Assembly: GCF_000935025.1 (NCBI RefSeq)
Contig: NZ_CP010836.1
Coordinates: 744,001-808,000, forward strand
Length of the DNA stretch: 64,000 nucleotides
Origin: Sphingomonas hengshuiensis
Lineage (GTDB): Bacteria; Pseudomonadota; Alphaproteobacteria; Sphingomonadales; Sphingomonadaceae
Direction of reading: 5' to 3'
A model generated the notes under the pieces. The model saw only the letters and a list, made by a program, of their open reading frames with translations. It searched no databases and was not told where the DNA came from. Below are positions 63,830 to 64,000 of the stretch, piece after piece (position 1 is the stretch's first letter; each line of letters starts with the position of its first letter). The position numbers were made by a program, and so were the translations under genes.

Positions 63830-64000
63830 TGCCGAGATCGTCGGCGTGAATTGGGGAAGCTCGAACTTCCGCGCCTGGCGCATCGCGGGCGACGGCAGCA
63901 TGGTGGACGAAATCGCCGCGGCAACGGGTGTCGCCGCACTCAGCCGCGACGGCATGGTCGAAACGATCGCCATGCTCGCCGCGCGCTGGCCCGATCACGG
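63813..64000 (+). CDS. dgoK: 2-dehydro-3-deoxygalactonokinase, N-terminal part (cut by window end)
   Basis: The first 62 codons of a DgoK-type kinase. EIVGVNWGSSNFRAWRIAGDG is the N-terminal phosphate loop of the family (usually DWGTTxxRA), followed by EIAAATGVAALSRDG and IAMLAARWPDH. The start at 63813 has GGAGG five bases upstream and lies inside the SDR gene, so the two are coupled. The enzyme would phosphorylate 2-keto-3-deoxygalactonate made by the dehydratase, which sets the module's substrate as probably galactonate-like. The rest of the gene lies outside the window. Confidence 0.8.
   Translation, partial: MSHAADAEIVGVNWGSSNFRAWRIAGDGSMVDEIAAATGVAALSRDGMVETIAMLAARWPDH

Overview
This 64 kb window is GC-rich chromosomal DNA, most likely from a sphingomonad (Sphingomonas-like alphaproteobacterium). 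The basis is the three or more catabolic TonB-dependent receptors with Gram-negative signal peptides, dense operons with ATGA/GTGA/TGATG junctions, lineage-typical intergenic palindromes, and the pathway content. I saw no rRNA, tRNA, CRISPR array, prophage or plasmid functions.

Layout. 0-7 kb holds a secreted hypothetical protein, methionine aminopeptidase, a coupled GFA-fold / CinA-like / TPR-sulfotransferase trio and a TonB-dependent receptor. 7.0-8.3 kb is an IS110-family insertion sequence inserted into one arm of a REP-like palindrome. Its ends can be read from the interrupted repeat, and its 5' noncoding end carries guide-like segments matching both the target and the element's own junction, as expected of a bridge RNA. 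8.3-13.2 kb holds an APC permease, a phytoene-desaturase-like FAD enzyme, a Rieske oxygenase and a BetI-like regulator. 13.3-20.3 kb holds an M20 peptidase and an amidohydrolase (divergent), a 600-bp block of repeated hairpins, YbaK, an OB-fold secreted protein, a two-component system and an unidentified small frame.

20.2-34.4 kb is a TetR regulator divergent from a compact 13.4-kb purine-degradation operon: guanine to xanthine (GuaD), xanthine to urate (XdhABC), urate to hydroxyisourate (probably the FAD enzyme at 26779-28170), then UraH, UraD, allantoinase PuuE, allantoate amidohydrolase, ureidoglycine-glyoxylate aminotransferase, and HpxW/HpxZ for the oxalurate/oxamate end. A 13-residue leader frame with a strong ribosome site precedes hpxW. 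Converging on it (34.5-43.0 kb) is an unassigned unit: a LysR regulator, a three-gene ABC importer, two paralogous IPNS-type 2-oxoglutarate/Fe(II) oxygenases and a siderophore-type TonB receptor.

43.0-54.7 kb is an amino-sugar/cell-wall recycling regulon: anmK, TonB receptor, SSS symporter, murQ and a GntR regulator on one strand; NagB-II, NagA, a cytoplasmic GH84-like hexosaminidase and a GlcNAc kinase on the other. The enzymes take anhydro-MurNAc, MurNAc and GlcNAc to fructose-6-phosphate. 54.9-64.0 kb is a sugar-acid module: esterase, MFS transporter, IclR regulator, enolase-superfamily dehydratase, DHDPS-family aldolase, TonB receptor, SDR dehydrogenase and a 2-dehydro-3-deoxygalactonokinase cut by the window end. 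Two adjacent related palindromes (62914-63082) separate the receptor from the SDR gene.
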